The notes under the pieces: generated by a model
Databases searched by the model: none
Seen by the model: the letters and a program-made list of their open reading frames with translations, nothing else
What the model was told of the DNA's origin: nothing
Assembly: GCA_963751955.1 (NCBI GenBank)
Contig: CAVVWM010000017.1
Location: forward strand, 16,771-80,770
Direction: 5' to 3'
DNA: 64,000 nt
DNA from: JABDIY01 sp963751955
GTDB taxonomy: Bacteria; Actinomycetota; Acidimicrobiia; Acidimicrobiales; SZUA-35
Translations under genes and position numbers: made by a program
Part shown: positions 44,201-53,273 of the stretch, piece after piece
How positions within the stretch are numbered: the first letter of the stretch is position 1
Layout: each line of letters starts with the position of its first letter

Positions 44201-44983
44201 GGTATCAATCAATCCAAGCCCACCGAGAGCATCGGCGGCGTCTCGGATGTCGCGTTCGCCGGGAAGGAAGACCAAGATGTCACCGGGCCCCTCTCGCAGG
44301 AGTTCCTTCACTGCATCCCCGATCCGATCGATCTGATCTCCGCTTTCATCGATTGGCCGATAGCGCATCTCTACGGGGTAGGTGCGACCAGAGACCGAAA
44401 CGATTGGAGCGGGAGTTTGGCTCTTGTCGGCGAAGTGGTGGGCAAAACGTTCGGTGTCGATTGTGGCTGACGTGATGATCACCTTGAGTTCGGGACGGCG
44501 GGGGAGCAGCGACCGGAGGTACCCGAGCAGGAAGTCAATGTTGAGACTTCGTTCGTGAGCTTCATCGATGATCAGAGCGCTGTATCTGCTCAGTTGTGGA
44601 TCGCGTTGGACCTCGGCCAGCAGGATGCCATCGGTCATCAGCTTTATTCGGGTCTGCTTGCTCACGTGGTCGTCGAACCGGACCGTGTAACCCACAGTTG
44701 AACCGAGGTCGCTGTCGAGCTCCTGGGCCACACGTTCCGCAACCGACCGGGCGGCGATTCTTCGGGGTTGGGTATGTCCGATCCAGCCGCTGAAACCTAG
44801 GTCGTCGCCAACTTCCAGCAGCATCTTGGGGAGTTGAGTGCTCTTTCCTGATCCGGTCTCTCCAGCTACGACCACCACCTGATGTGAGCGCAAGGCGTCA
44901 AGGATCTGTACCCGGTGGGCCGTGATCGGGAGATCTTCGGGATACAGGATTATCCCGGCCTGCCCACCACTGCTCACCAACAC
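41201..44983 (-). CDS. hrpA: HrpA-type DEAH-box RNA helicase
   Basis: An ATP-dependent RNA helicase of about 1260 residues. The motor has GETGSGKSTQ (about 41-50), DEAH (about 140-143), SAT (about 172-174) and QRAGRCGR. Helicase-associated and OB-fold domains follow, then a long C-terminal region of the DUF3418 type, as in E. coli HrpA. In E. coli HrpA helps rescue stalled ribosomes and process mRNA. The frame extends to 45109, but that would overlap the preceding gene; GTG codons at 44983 and 44977 are the best starts, neither with a clear ribosome site. Confidence 0.92.
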   Translation of the reverse strand: MLVSSGGQAGIILYPEDLPITAHRVQILDALRSHQVVVVAGETGSGKSTQLPKMLLEVGDDLGFSGWIGHTQPRRIAARSVAERVAQELDSDLGSTVGYTVRFDDHVSKQTRIKLMTDGILLAEVQRDPQLSRYSALIIDEAHERSLNIDFLLGYLRSLLPRRPELKVIITSATIDTERFAHHFADKSQTPAPIVSVSGRTYPVEMRYRPIDESGDQIDRIGDAVKELLREGPGDILVFLPGERDIRDAADALGGLGLIDTEIVPLYARLSAAEQHRIFASHKGRRIVLATNIAETSLTVPGIRYVIDPGEVRISRYNQRTKVQRLPIEDVSQASANQRAGRCGRLGPGVCIRLYSEEDFDLRPEFTDPEITRTNLASVILQMASIGLAPRGPEDIIDFPFIESPDTRNISDGVRLLEELGAVDVHPDAPEWLTGLGRRLARLPVDPRIARMIVAADEWNCLDSVLVIASALSIQDPREEPSDKRELARQSHARFRHPSSDLLSVLSLWDYANTEKRERSSGSFRRLCRREFLNHNRLREWQDLYSQLKRIAAEMKLRKPVRRRAQDVDGDAVHRSVLTGLLSQIGMKDQVDTPKYSQRGKTNRRVKPRAEYIGARNSRFVIAPGSVLTKAGPRWVMAGEMVETNRLYARNVAPIDPLWIEDAAEHLATYTYTEPTWSPDRGTATVVERATLYGLPIVSGRTINLHRVDPELAREVFIQAALVDRDWIVPEGSKLHAFLGHNRRVLAEARRWESKTRNRSLEVEAEMVTVHYDKLIPAHVVSVRHFETWWKDRIGTEPTLLDLSLDDLLPPGTRSADFPDRWSNSGAPLDYIFEPGDPADGITVTLTVSELRAGTAKYGWLVPGHRLQLATELLRTLPKDTRTQFVPLPATAARIVKELPDWPDDNIDIADAVRPHLVLRGVAIERGLLKPDHLPTHLRPIFRVVDADGNMIAAGRDPERLAERLDDTLRSRLEATSHPLERSGLTEWTEGDIPRAAHTDSLGTEIEVYPALIDQIDSVDLGVFATPQEQEHEHWSGVRRLIRFQLNRPVQQAANLLPAELSLALTGLAGSHEIEISQAGWIDDLVNASIDSIMTAAGGAPWSAIDMRALVRFARLRFASELEGRMSTASSLVTLGDQIVLRLGELEAGPVDLSPALLDSRAVLRALVFPGSLTAQGLDRAGHIIRYLEALLYRLHQLPADRDRDLAKIGEILELEAEVSQGLDPDIDWMIQELRVSLWAQHLGTDGPISPARIRRHISG

Positions 44984-45023
44984 AATGTATTGGCGTCCCG
45001 AGTGGGGGAGCTGTGGAGTACGG

Positions 45024-48000
45024 CTAGTTGTTACTTCGGCCCAGACTCGTGACACGAGGCGGTACAGGATCGGAATCGATCGTTGAGGGCTGGCCGAGGC
45101 ACTCGGCACGAAGACCGGCTTGCCCGCTACCTGTATGCTCCCAGCACGCGGTCAGATTGCCGTCAACACCGTTGGGTGTGAGGCTGATCGACTGACCATT
45201 CGCGGGCATGTCGATAGCTCCCTGGTAGGCCGAATCCCAACCGAATAGCGGCGGTGTGCCGAGTTCACCGCCCGAGCCCCAGGCAACAAAGTCGACAAGC
45301 CGGCTCGTCGGATCGAGGACCCACACCTCGTCGCTGTCGTCAAGCACCCAATTGGATGGGATGCCGCTTTCGAACTGAAGATCAGCCAGCGGTGCATCAA
45401 CGCCTGCTGCTCCTAGGTGGGTCGATGCCCAGACCACGGCGTGGCCTCCTGGCGGCAGGATGGACGGCGTGCCGTTCACATCGACCGGAGGAATGAATAC
45501 ATCGAGTGGGTTGGTGTCTGTCTCGCCGAGGTGTCGGTTGCCGTCCAGAACTCTGAAGTTGGTGAGGTCAACTGCTGTCGGGCCGATGTTGTGTAGTTCA
45601 ACGAATTCCTCGGGGAAGCCGACGATTGTTCGCATGAGGACCTCGTTCACGACGATCTGGCCGGCAAAGGGCGATGCAACGTAGAGGTTGTTGTTGTCGG
45701 TGCCGGGCGTCGCTTGACGTGCGGTTGGGTCGGTGTCGATCGTCAACGGAGCGCCAGTGCACTCAGGCCGCCCCCCAGCGTCACCGGACCCGGTAGCTTC
45801 CCAGCAGGCGCTGTGGTCGTTGTCTACGCCGCTGGCGGTCAGGGAGATGCTCTGACCCTCTCCGGCGGCCAGCAGGTTCGCGATGCTATAGGTGTCGTCC
45901 CAGATTGTGGATGTCGGAGCTGTGCCGAAGTCGGCGAACGGTTCCAGACGATCGCCATATTCCATGTAATCGACGACCTCGCCTGCTGAGTCCAAGACGT
46001 AGAACTCTTCGCCGTCGTTGTCCACGACGAGTCCGCCACCAATTGCGAACTCGAGGGCCGCCAAGGGTGCTACCTCTGCGCCTCCCCGTGTCTGAATCCA
46101 GATCACGGCATAGCCCCCTACGGGAAGGATCGAGGGTCGGGCTAGCTCATCGGAGGCTGGGATTGTGTAGTTGATGTCCACCGGATCGCCAGCTGCGTTG
46201 TTCTGGCTTGCCAACGTCCATCCGGTCAAGTCGATCGGTCCAGCCGACGCGTTGTAAAGCTCCACAAACTCCTCGGTGAAACCGGGCCGCTGCCGGTACA
46301 GCACCTCGTTGATCACGATGTCCCCGTACTGAGGTGAGATCGCCATGCTCACATCGAGCGTGAAGGTCTGAACGTCGTTCAGGGAGCCGTCGTCAACGGT
46401 AACCGTCACCGCCGTCGCTCCCAGGGTTCCGGTTGGGGCAGTGCCACTGATCGTTGCGGTTCCGTCGCCGTTGTCAACCCACGCAGCCCAACCCGGCAGT
46501 CCGGTGATGTTGTAGCTCAGTGTCTGGGTAGGGAGGTCGGCATCGGTGGCGTTGGCGATGAACGAGAAAGGCACGCCGACGTACGCCATGGTGGGATCTG
46601 GAATGGCCGCGAGCACGGGCGGAACATTGACACCATTGACGGTGATCGTGATCGTTTCGGTGTCGCTGAGGTTGGGAGTTCCGTTGTCGGTGACGACGAC
46701 GTCGAAGGTGTGTGCGCCGTCCTGGGCTTCGTTCGGTGTCCAGCTGAAATCACCAGTCATCGGGTCAATCGTTGCGCCGGCCGGAACAGTTCCCGCCAGT
46801 GTGAAGGTGAGAGCATCTGCTGGTAGGTCGCTGTCGGTAGCGGTGGCGGTAAAGGTGAGGAGCACTTCCTCGTCGATAACTTGGGGTCCGATGGCGTCGA
46901 GCACGGGGGCCGAATTGACGTCGTTGATGGTGATGGTGATGGTCTCACCATCGGACAGGTTCGGGGTGCCGTCATCGGTGACCAAGATATCGAAGGTGTA
47001 AGAGCCGTCCTGTGACTCGCCCGGTGTCCAGGTGAAGTCGCCGGTGGTCGGGTCGATCGTGGCGCCGGCGGGAACGGGACCGGAGAGGGTGTAGTTCATC
47101 CCGTTAACTGGCAGGTCGCTGTCGGTGGCGGTAGCGGTGAACGTTATCGCTGTCAGTTCATCGCCGGCTTGGGGTCCGATGGCGTCGAGCACGGGGGCCG
47201 AATTGATCTCATTGACGGTGAAGACCACGGTTTCGGAGTGCGAGAGGTTCGGAGTTCCATCGTCGGTGACAATCACGTCAATGGAGCGAGTTCCGCTCTG
47301 AGCTTCGGTCGGACTCCAGGTGAAATCACCGGTTGTTGGGTCGATGGAGGCCCCTGCTGGGACGGTCCCGGTCAGGCTGAATGTGAGTCCGTTAGCCGGA
47401 GTGTCGTCGGGGTCCGAAGCGCTGGCAGTGAAGCTGAACAGACTGGATTCGTTTCCGAACTGCGGACCAATTGCGCTCAATACGGGGGCCTCGTTCACGT
47501 CGGCGACGTTGACCGTGATGGTTTCGGAGTCAGACAGGTTTGGTGTGCCGTCGTCGGTGACCACCACATCGAAGGTGTAAGTCCCGTCCTGGGTTTCGGT
47601 TGGAGTCCAGGTGAAGTTGCCGGTTGAGGGGTCGATAGTGGCCCCTGCTGGGACGGTTCCGGCGAGGGTGTAGGTGAGTAGGTCAGCGGGCAGGTCGTTG
47701 TCAGTTGCTCCGGCGGTGAAGGTGAGGAGCACTTCCTCGTCGACAGCTTGTGGTCCGATGGCGTCGAGCACGGGGGCCAAATTGACGTCGGCGACGGTGA
47801 TGGTGATGGTTTCGGAGTCAGACAGGTTTGGTGTGCCGTCGTCGGTGACCACAACATCGAAGGTGTAAGTCCCGTCCTGGGTTTCGGTTGGAGTCCAGGT
47901 GAAGTTGCCGGTGGTCGGGTCGATAGCGGCGCCGACGGGGATCATGCCTGCCAGGCTGAACGTCAGACCGTCTACGGGAGCGTCGGTGTCGGTGGCGGAA

Positions 48001-51000
48001 GCGGCGAAGCTGATCGCTGTCAGCTCGTCACCGCTTTGGGGTCCGATGGCGTCGAGCACGGGAGTGGTGTTGATCTCGTTGACGATGACGGTGATTGTTT
48101 CGGAGTCGGTCAGGTTGGGGGTGCCGTCGTCGGTGGCGACCACGTCAAAGGAGTACGAGCCGTCCTGGGCTTCGGTTGGGGTCCAGGTGAAATCGCCGGT
48201 GGCTGGGTCGATTGTGGCGCCAGCCGGCACGGCGCCGGCCAAGGTGTATGTCAGACCATTCGCCGGCAGGTCAATGTCCATGGTGGTTGCGGTGAAGCTG
48301 AAGAGGGTGGTCTCGTCGCCGTCTTGAGGCCCGATCGCGTCGAGAACTGGCGCAACGTTGACGTCGTTGACAGTGATCGTGATGGTTTCGGTGTCGCTGA
48401 GGTTGGGAGTGCCGTCGTCGGTGACCACCACATCGAAGGTGTAGGTGCCGTCCTGTGACTCAGCCGGTGTCCACGTGAAGTCACCGGTGGTCGGGTCGAT
48501 GACAGCACCGGCCGGAATGGTTCCCGCAAGCGTGTATGTGAGCGCGTTGGCGGGAAGATCAATATCTGTCGCACCGACCGTGAACGTGAGAAGCACTTCT
48601 TCGTCACCGCTTTGGGGGCCGAGGGCTCCAAGGACAGGGGCATCATTGACCGGTGTGACAACGAGCGAAACTGTGGCAGGACCCGAGCTGTGTCCGGCGG
48701 GGTCCGAGACTGTGTAGCTGAACGAGTCGGGGCCGGTGTAGGCCGGGGGAGGTGCATAACTGATTACTCCGGCGACCACAGCCAGAGTCCCCCCGGCCGT
48801 AGAAGTTGGAGGAACGACGAAGGTGAGGCTCGCTCCCTCGGGATCATCGTCATTTGCGCCGATCGGTAGGACCGTGAGTTCATCTTCGACCACTGACAAC
48901 GAGTCGTCCTTGGCAGTGGGCGGTTCGTCGACGTCGACGATCGTGATCACCACGACGGTGGCTGTCACCAACGAGCCGTCGGTAGCTTCGATCGTCAGCG
49001 GATGCGACGAAGCCGTCTCGAAATCGAGCGCCGCAGCCAGCGTGAAGGTGCCGCTCAGCGGGTCGATGGAGAACCGTCCGGTGGGATCGCCGCCAGCAAT
49101 CGAGTAGCTGATCGGATCGCCTTCAGGGTCGGTCGCCGTAAGGGTTGTTATCACCACGCCGGGGATTGCAGCTTCTGACATCGCAATCGACGGAGAGGTC
49201 ACGATCGGTGGGTCGTTGACGCTTGCAATCGTGACCGACACGATGGATCTGACGTCCGGATTGCGGCCGTCGCTTATCCAATACTCGAACGTGTCATAAC
49301 CGTTGTAGTTGGCGACTGGGATGTACAAGAGTCTCCCGTCCACGATCGAAGCGGTGCCGTGCGACGGTTCGGCGACCCCAACAATCGCCAGATCGTCTCC
49401 GTCGGGATCACTGTCGTTTTCGAGTACGTCGATGAGGATTGAACCGTCCTCTGCCATCGACGGGATATCAGGAGACGCAGCGGGAGCCTCGTTCGGTTTG
49501 GTCACGACGGCAACGATGGTGCCTACCGCCTCGGCACCACCATCGTCCACAATCACATACTGGAACTCGAGTGGCCCTTCGAAGTTGCGGTCGGGTGTCA
49601 GAAGGATCATGCCATCTACAAGCTCGGCATATCCGTTCGCAAAGGGGCGCACCTCCACAAACCGGATTTGGCCACCTTCGACATCGGTGTCGTTCGGCGG
49701 GACGTCGAGGCGGGAGGTTTCGCCCGCGATGGCTGACACGAACACGCCAGCCGCTACGGGCGCATCGTTGACCTCTGCGATGGTGATGGTGCCGGACCCG
49801 TTGTCGCAGCGTCTCTCGCTGTCGCATGCTTCGAACTCAAAGCTGTCACTCCCTGAGAAGTTTTCGGGCGGTACATAGGTCACCGACAGCGTCGCTGGGT
49901 CGGCGGACTCGCTCGGATCGTCCTGGACTGTCTGGACAGCTCCAAGAACCATAGTGCCGTGTTCGGGTTTGCCGACCGAGAACGACAGCTCGCCGTTCCC
50001 GCCCCTGGCCCGCAGAACGATCTCGATCGGTTCGTCCTCGACCGCATCGACCGACACGTCTTGGGCCTCAACCGGTGCGACGACTCCCAGAGCCCTGGGT
50101 GGGCTTTCGACCGTCGGAAGCCCACCAAAGGTTCCGATCGCAACACTGGCAGCTGCGGCCACGGTTGTCCCCACTGCTGTGACGACCGGTGCTGGCACCT
50201 GCAATGAGCCGAGGGCGTTTGCTGCCCAAGACACAGGTCCAACAACGGCACGGATCCGGCCCAGACCTACGTTGAGAAACGCCCTCACCATGGCGGGATC
50301 GAACTGAGATCCGGCACACGCTGTCAACTCGTGACGAGCGATCTCGTAGGAGAGCGGTGCTTTATAGCTCCGCGTGCTCGTCATCACGTCATAGGCGTCG
50401 GCAACGGCGACCAGTCGGCCGGGAAGGGAGATGTCCGTTCCTGAAAGGCTGGACGGGTAGCCGGCACCATCCCAGCGGAGGTGATGCTGATCCGCAGCGT
50501 GGACCCAGTCGCCCAGCCAGGGACGAAGCTCTTCCAGTCGCACTCCACCTGCAGTGGGGTGGGTCTGGAGGATCTTCCATTCGTCTTCGTCGGGTCGACC
50601 ATCCTTGTTGAGGATCTCGGCCGGGACGTCGAGCTTGCCAACGTCGTGAAGCAGCGAAGCCCACCGCAGCTTCTGCATATCCTCCTCAGGAAGGTCGAGC
50701 TCCTCGCCAATCATCTCGGAGTACGCGCGCACGCGTTCGGAGTGACCCCGCGTCAGGCGATCGTGGTTGTTGAGTTCGCGCAGGAGATGGACCAGGAGGA
50801 CGCCGTGCTGTGTCTCTCCGGTCTGCTCGCCACGCGCTCGGGCCTCCTCCATGTCTCGAAGCAATTTGCGTGAGTTCGATCGGCGGAGCATCGCCTTTGC
50901 CCGGGGGGGAGCGTTGTCCGGGAAGACCAGAGACAACTTGAGAAGAGCGACGAGTGGCGTCAGACGCCGTGTGAGCTTCGCAGTCGCCATGAGCACGCAG

Positions 51001-51221
51001 TTGGCGATGATGAAAGCACCGATGATCCATGCCCACCGGCTGATCCCGAGTCGCGCTGGAGGCAGCCACTTGGCTCCTGCCCAGGTGAGAACAAGCGAGA
51101 ATGTGATCGGGGCGACGAAAACGAGGACGCGCAGTATCGCAGCGAGCCTCGGGTGTGATTTCCACCGACGAACCGAGTCGGCGTGGCGTTCCGCGCCTTG
51201 TGTAGGGCCTGTTCTGGCCAT
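45024..51221 (-). CDS. Giant HD-GYP / cadherin-like repeat / lamin-tail surface protein
   Basis: About 2065 residues. Two membrane segments (about 29-50 and 62-81) are followed by a cytoplasmic HD-GYP phosphodiesterase domain (about 135-320) with HD at 192-193 and HHLRWDGAGYP at 246-256, where the usual Glu of HHE is Leu. A third membrane segment (345-366) then leads outside to Big_9/tandem-95-like and cadherin domains, seven near-identical Ig-like repeats of about 96 residues, one diverged repeat, and two lamin-tail-like domains (INEVLYRQRPGFTEEFVELYN and VNEVLMRTIVGFPEEFVELHN). The protein could couple outer adhesion to cyclic di-GMP breakdown (inference). ATG 51221 is chosen; the frame runs on to 51434 into the divergent P450 gene. 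It ends 41 bases before hrpA. Confidence 0.85.
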   Translation of the reverse strand: MARTGPTQGAERHADSVRRWKSHPRLAAILRVLVFVAPITFSLVLTWAGAKWLPPARLGISRWAWIIGAFIIANCVLMATAKLTRRLTPLVALLKLSLVFPDNAPPRAKAMLRRSNSRKLLRDMEEARARGEQTGETQHGVLLVHLLRELNNHDRLTRGHSERVRAYSEMIGEELDLPEEDMQKLRWASLLHDVGKLDVPAEILNKDGRPDEDEWKILQTHPTAGGVRLEELRPWLGDWVHAADQHHLRWDGAGYPSSLSGTDISLPGRLVAVADAYDVMTSTRSYKAPLSYEIARHELTACAGSQFDPAMVRAFLNVGLGRIRAVVGPVSWAANALGSLQVPAPVVTAVGTTVAAAASVAIGTFGGLPTVESPPRALGVVAPVEAQDVSVDAVEDEPIEIVLRARGGNGELSFSVGKPEHGTMVLGAVQTVQDDPSESADPATLSVTYVPPENFSGSDSFEFEACDSERRCDNGSGTITIAEVNDAPVAAGVFVSAIAGETSRLDVPPNDTDVEGGQIRFVEVRPFANGYAELVDGMILLTPDRNFEGPLEFQYVIVDDGGAEAVGTIVAVVTKPNEAPAASPDIPSMAEDGSILIDVLENDSDPDGDDLAIVGVAEPSHGTASIVDGRLLYIPVANYNGYDTFEYWISDGRNPDVRSIVSVTIASVNDPPIVTSPSIAMSEAAIPGVVITTLTATDPEGDPISYSIAGGDPTGRFSIDPLSGTFTLAAALDFETASSHPLTIEATDGSLVTATVVVITIVDVDEPPTAKDDSLSVVEDELTVLPIGANDDDPEGASLTFVVPPTSTAGGTLAVVAGVISYAPPPAYTGPDSFSYTVSDPAGHSSGPATVSLVVTPVNDAPVLGALGPQSGDEEVLLTFTVGATDIDLPANALTYTLAGTIPAGAVIDPTTGDFTWTPAESQDGTYTFDVVVTDDGTPNLSDTETITITVNDVNVAPVLDAIGPQDGDETTLFSFTATTMDIDLPANGLTYTLAGAVPAGATIDPATGDFTWTPTEAQDGSYSFDVVATDDGTPNLTDSETITVIVNEINTTPVLDAIGPQSGDELTAISFAASATDTDAPVDGLTFSLAGMIPVGAAIDPTTGNFTWTPTETQDGTYTFDVVVTDDGTPNLSDSETITITVADVNLAPVLDAIGPQAVDEEVLLTFTAGATDNDLPADLLTYTLAGTVPAGATIDPSTGNFTWTPTETQDGTYTFDVVVTDDGTPNLSDSETITVNVADVNEAPVLSAIGPQFGNESSLFSFTASASDPDDTPANGLTFSLTGTVPAGASIDPTTGDFTWSPTEAQSGTRSIDVIVTDDGTPNLSHSETVVFTVNEINSAPVLDAIGPQAGDELTAITFTATATDSDLPVNGMNYTLSGPVPAGATIDPTTGDFTWTPGESQDGSYTFDILVTDDGTPNLSDGETITITINDVNSAPVLDAIGPQVIDEEVLLTFTATATDSDLPADALTFTLAGTVPAGATIDPMTGDFSWTPNEAQDGAHTFDVVVTDNGTPNLSDTETITITVNGVNVPPVLAAIPDPTMAYVGVPFSFIANATDADLPTQTLSYNITGLPGWAAWVDNGDGTATISGTAPTGTLGATAVTVTVDDGSLNDVQTFTLDVSMAISPQYGDIVINEVLYRQRPGFTEEFVELYNASAGPIDLTGWTLASQNNAAGDPVDINYTIPASDELARPSILPVGGYAVIWIQTRGGAEVAPLAALEFAIGGGLVVDNDGEEFYVLDSAGEVVDYMEYGDRLEPFADFGTAPTSTIWDDTYSIANLLAAGEGQSISLTASGVDNDHSACWEATGSGDAGGRPECTGAPLTIDTDPTARQATPGTDNNNLYVASPFAGQIVVNEVLMRTIVGFPEEFVELHNIGPTAVDLTNFRVLDGNRHLGETDTNPLDVFIPPVDVNGTPSILPPGGHAVVWASTHLGAAGVDAPLADLQFESGIPSNWVLDDSDEVWVLDPTSRLVDFVAWGSGGELGTPPLFGWDSAYQGAIDMPANGQSISLTPNGVDGNLTACWEHTGSGQAGLRAECLGQPSTIDSDPVPPRVTSLGRSNN
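46626..48647 (-). repeat. Seven tandem Ig/cadherin-like repeats of about 289 bp within the giant gene
   Basis: Each unit reads approximately APVLDAIGPQ... TIDPTTGDFTWTP... FDVVVTDDGTPNLSDSETITITV-DVN. The stretch of about 2022 bases holds seven units of about 96 codons. The residues after GPQ cycle with period three: (D)EEVLLTF, (D)ETTLFSF, (D)ELTAISF, then EEVLLTF, ESSLFSF, ELTAITF, and EEVLLTF again. This indicates that a three-unit block was duplicated. Such repeats are also a place where assembly may collapse or add copies. Confidence 0.88.
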
Positions 51222-51356
51222 TCTTTGATTCTCGGCACAAAAGAGGGGTGGGTGAACAAAGGAATCCAAGTCCTTGTGTAGGTCGAACGACCCGGATGGC
51301 TGGCGATCTGACACCAGACCGACCCTTGATCCCAAGCCAAGTACCGTGAGCGAACA

Positions 51357-52526
51357 ATGGAGTTCCCCATAGGTGCCTCGATCAAAAGTGCAGAGCTCGA
51401 ATCCTCGCCATATGGCGTGCTGTCCAGGCTGCAAAGATCCGAACCGGTGTCATGGGTGCCTGCCATCGGCGCATGGCTGGTGACCGGTCGTGCTGAGGCG
51501 CTCGAAGCGATGAACGACGCGGAACGGTTCACGGTGGATGATCCCCGGTTCACCACGGCCGTCGTGCTCGGTGACAGCATGCTGAACTCCGACGGTGCTG
51601 AACATGTCCGACACCGAGAAGCGTTCGCCGAATTCTTTCGACCAAAAGCCATTCGTTCGGGTTTCGAGGAGTGGCTGAATCGAGAGTCGCGGCGACTCAT
51701 CGAGCCTTTCGTCAACGCCGGGACGATTGAACTTCGAACCGCCCTCGCAGGTCCGCTGGCGGTGAACACCATCACCCGATTCTTGGGACTCAAAGACGTG
51801 GACGCTGCCGAGGTGCTTGGCTGGTATCAGGAGATCTCTTCCGCCATCGTTGGTCTCACTGTAGGAGAAGCCGTCAACGAGGTCGGACAACGGGCAGTTC
51901 GGGCAATTCGGGACCGGGTGGCGACGACGCTTGCGGACAACGGGCACCGGTCTCTGATCAAGACGATCCAGGCTCAGGGGCGGCTCTCAACTGATGAACT
52001 CGCTCCTGCGGTTGCCGTCGTGATGTTCGGTGCGATCGAAACCAGCGAAGGGATGACGGCCAACGTGTTCTGGCACCTCCTGAATCATCCCGCCACTCTC
52101 GGACGGGTCGCGGCCGATCGTGCACTGGTCCGAGACGCAGTCGAGGAATCACTGCGTCTCGAGCCCGCAGCCGCCGTCGTCGATCGATACACGACGTCTG
52201 ATCTCAGACTCGGAGGAGTCACCATCCCGGCGGGAGACCCGGTCACCATCTCGCTCTTGGGTGCCAATCGAGATCCCAAGGTCTTCCCGCATCCATCGGT
52301 GTACGACATTGATCGACCCAATCTGCAACAACACGTTACGTTCGTCCAGGGACCACATCGGTGCATCGGGCTCCACCTCGCCCGAGCCGAAACCATGGCC
52401 GCCGTGAGTGCCGTGCTCGACACCCTTCCTGATCTGGCTCTACTAGCTGGGAAGTCCTCTCCGCCGGAGGGTCTCATCTTCCGAAAACCTGCAGCGGTCG
52501 CGGCAACCTTCACACCTAGGCGCTAA
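51357..52526 (+). CDS. Cytochrome P450
   Basis: A 389-residue soluble bacterial P450. The haem-binding loop is FVQGPHRCIGLHLAR with the Cys thiolate; EESLR is the ExxR of the K helix; the I helix has FGAIETSEG, with the acid-alcohol pair as Glu-Thr. No membrane anchor. ATG 51357 is the first in frame. No ferredoxin or reductase gene is beside it, so electrons must come from elsewhere. Substrate unknown. Its TAA overlaps the stop of the convergent nitroreductase gene. Confidence 0.93.
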   Translation: MEFPIGASIKSAELESSPYGVLSRLQRSEPVSWVPAIGAWLVTGRAEALEAMNDAERFTVDDPRFTTAVVLGDSMLNSDGAEHVRHREAFAEFFRPKAIRSGFEEWLNRESRRLIEPFVNAGTIELRTALAGPLAVNTITRFLGLKDVDAAEVLGWYQEISSAIVGLTVGEAVNEVGQRAVRAIRDRVATTLADNGHRSLIKTIQAQGRLSTDELAPAVAVVMFGAIETSEGMTANVFWHLLNHPATLGRVAADRALVRDAVEESLRLEPAAAVVDRYTTSDLRLGGVTIPAGDPVTISLLGANRDPKVFPHPSVYDIDRPNLQQHVTFVQGPHRCIGLHLARAETMAAVSAVLDTLPDLALLAGKSSPPEGLIFRKPAAVAATFTPRR

Positions 52527-53173
52527 ACCCACGTGGCAAACTCATCCACGGGGGTGCGCTGGGAACTGAGCGTGTTCACCGGGTGTGACGAATCCCGGTA
52601 GCCGATGGCCATACCGCAGAACAGCATCAGCTCGTCCGGGACCCCACAGAACTCTGCCACAGTCTGGGGGTAGAGACTCCACGACTCCTGAGCGCATGTA
52701 TCGAGTCCTGCATCCACCGCCAGGAGCATGAAGGTCTGAAGGAACATCCCAAGATCACTCCACTGGGGTTTGTTCATCCCTCGGTCCACGAAACAGAACA
52801 GACCTGCTGGAGCTCCGAAGAACTGCTGGTTGCGACCGATCCACTCGAAGCGGGCGGCCTTGTCATCCCGCCCGGTCCCCATTGTTTCGTACATCGCTTC
52901 GCCCAGCTGAAACCGGTTTGTCCGGTAGGGCTCCCACAGCTTCTCCGGATAGATCGGGTATTCGGGGTCCTCGGGTGGTTTTCCGTGCACAGCACTGACC
53001 AAACCATCGCGGGCGTCGCCGTTGACCACGTAGATCCGCCAAGGCTGCACGTTTCCCCCCGAAGGAGAACGAGATGCCACACCCAAGAGGTCGCGGATCA
53101 GCTCGTCCGAGACCGGAGTTGAGGTGAAGGCTCGTACCGACATTCGTCGTTCAATCGACTCTCGGAGGTCCAT
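52523..53173 (-). CDS. Nitroreductase family FMN oxidoreductase
   Basis: A 216-residue flavin enzyme reducing nitro compounds, quinones or similar with NAD(P)H. Family features: RRMSVRAFTSTPVSDELI at the N-terminus, SRSPSGGNVQPWRIYVV for FMN binding, and FCGMAIGYRDSSHPVN near the C-terminus. Close to the group annotated as nitroreductases acting with xenobiotics, but the substrate is not known. It ends on the P450 stop and diverges from the acyl-CoA dehydrogenase gene. Confidence 0.9.
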   Translation of the reverse strand: MDLRESIERRMSVRAFTSTPVSDELIRDLLGVASRSPSGGNVQPWRIYVVNGDARDGLVSAVHGKPPEDPEYPIYPEKLWEPYRTNRFQLGEAMYETMGTGRDDKAARFEWIGRNQQFFGAPAGLFCFVDRGMNKPQWSDLGMFLQTFMLLAVDAGLDTCAQESWSLYPQTVAEFCGVPDELMLFCGMAIGYRDSSHPVNTLSSQRTPVDEFATWV

Positions 53174-53273
53174 TCGAGCGACTGTACTGAAGGTCCAGCC
53201 GCCCGATGTGCCGAACGCACCTGAAGCTCGCTAATTGCACTATGGGGTTCGACGTTTGGAACAATGGCCCCCT

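Noticed and set aside
46546..49878. Several plus-strand open frames of 80-240 codons
   Set aside because: They are antisense to the Ig-like repeats of the giant gene and repeat with it.
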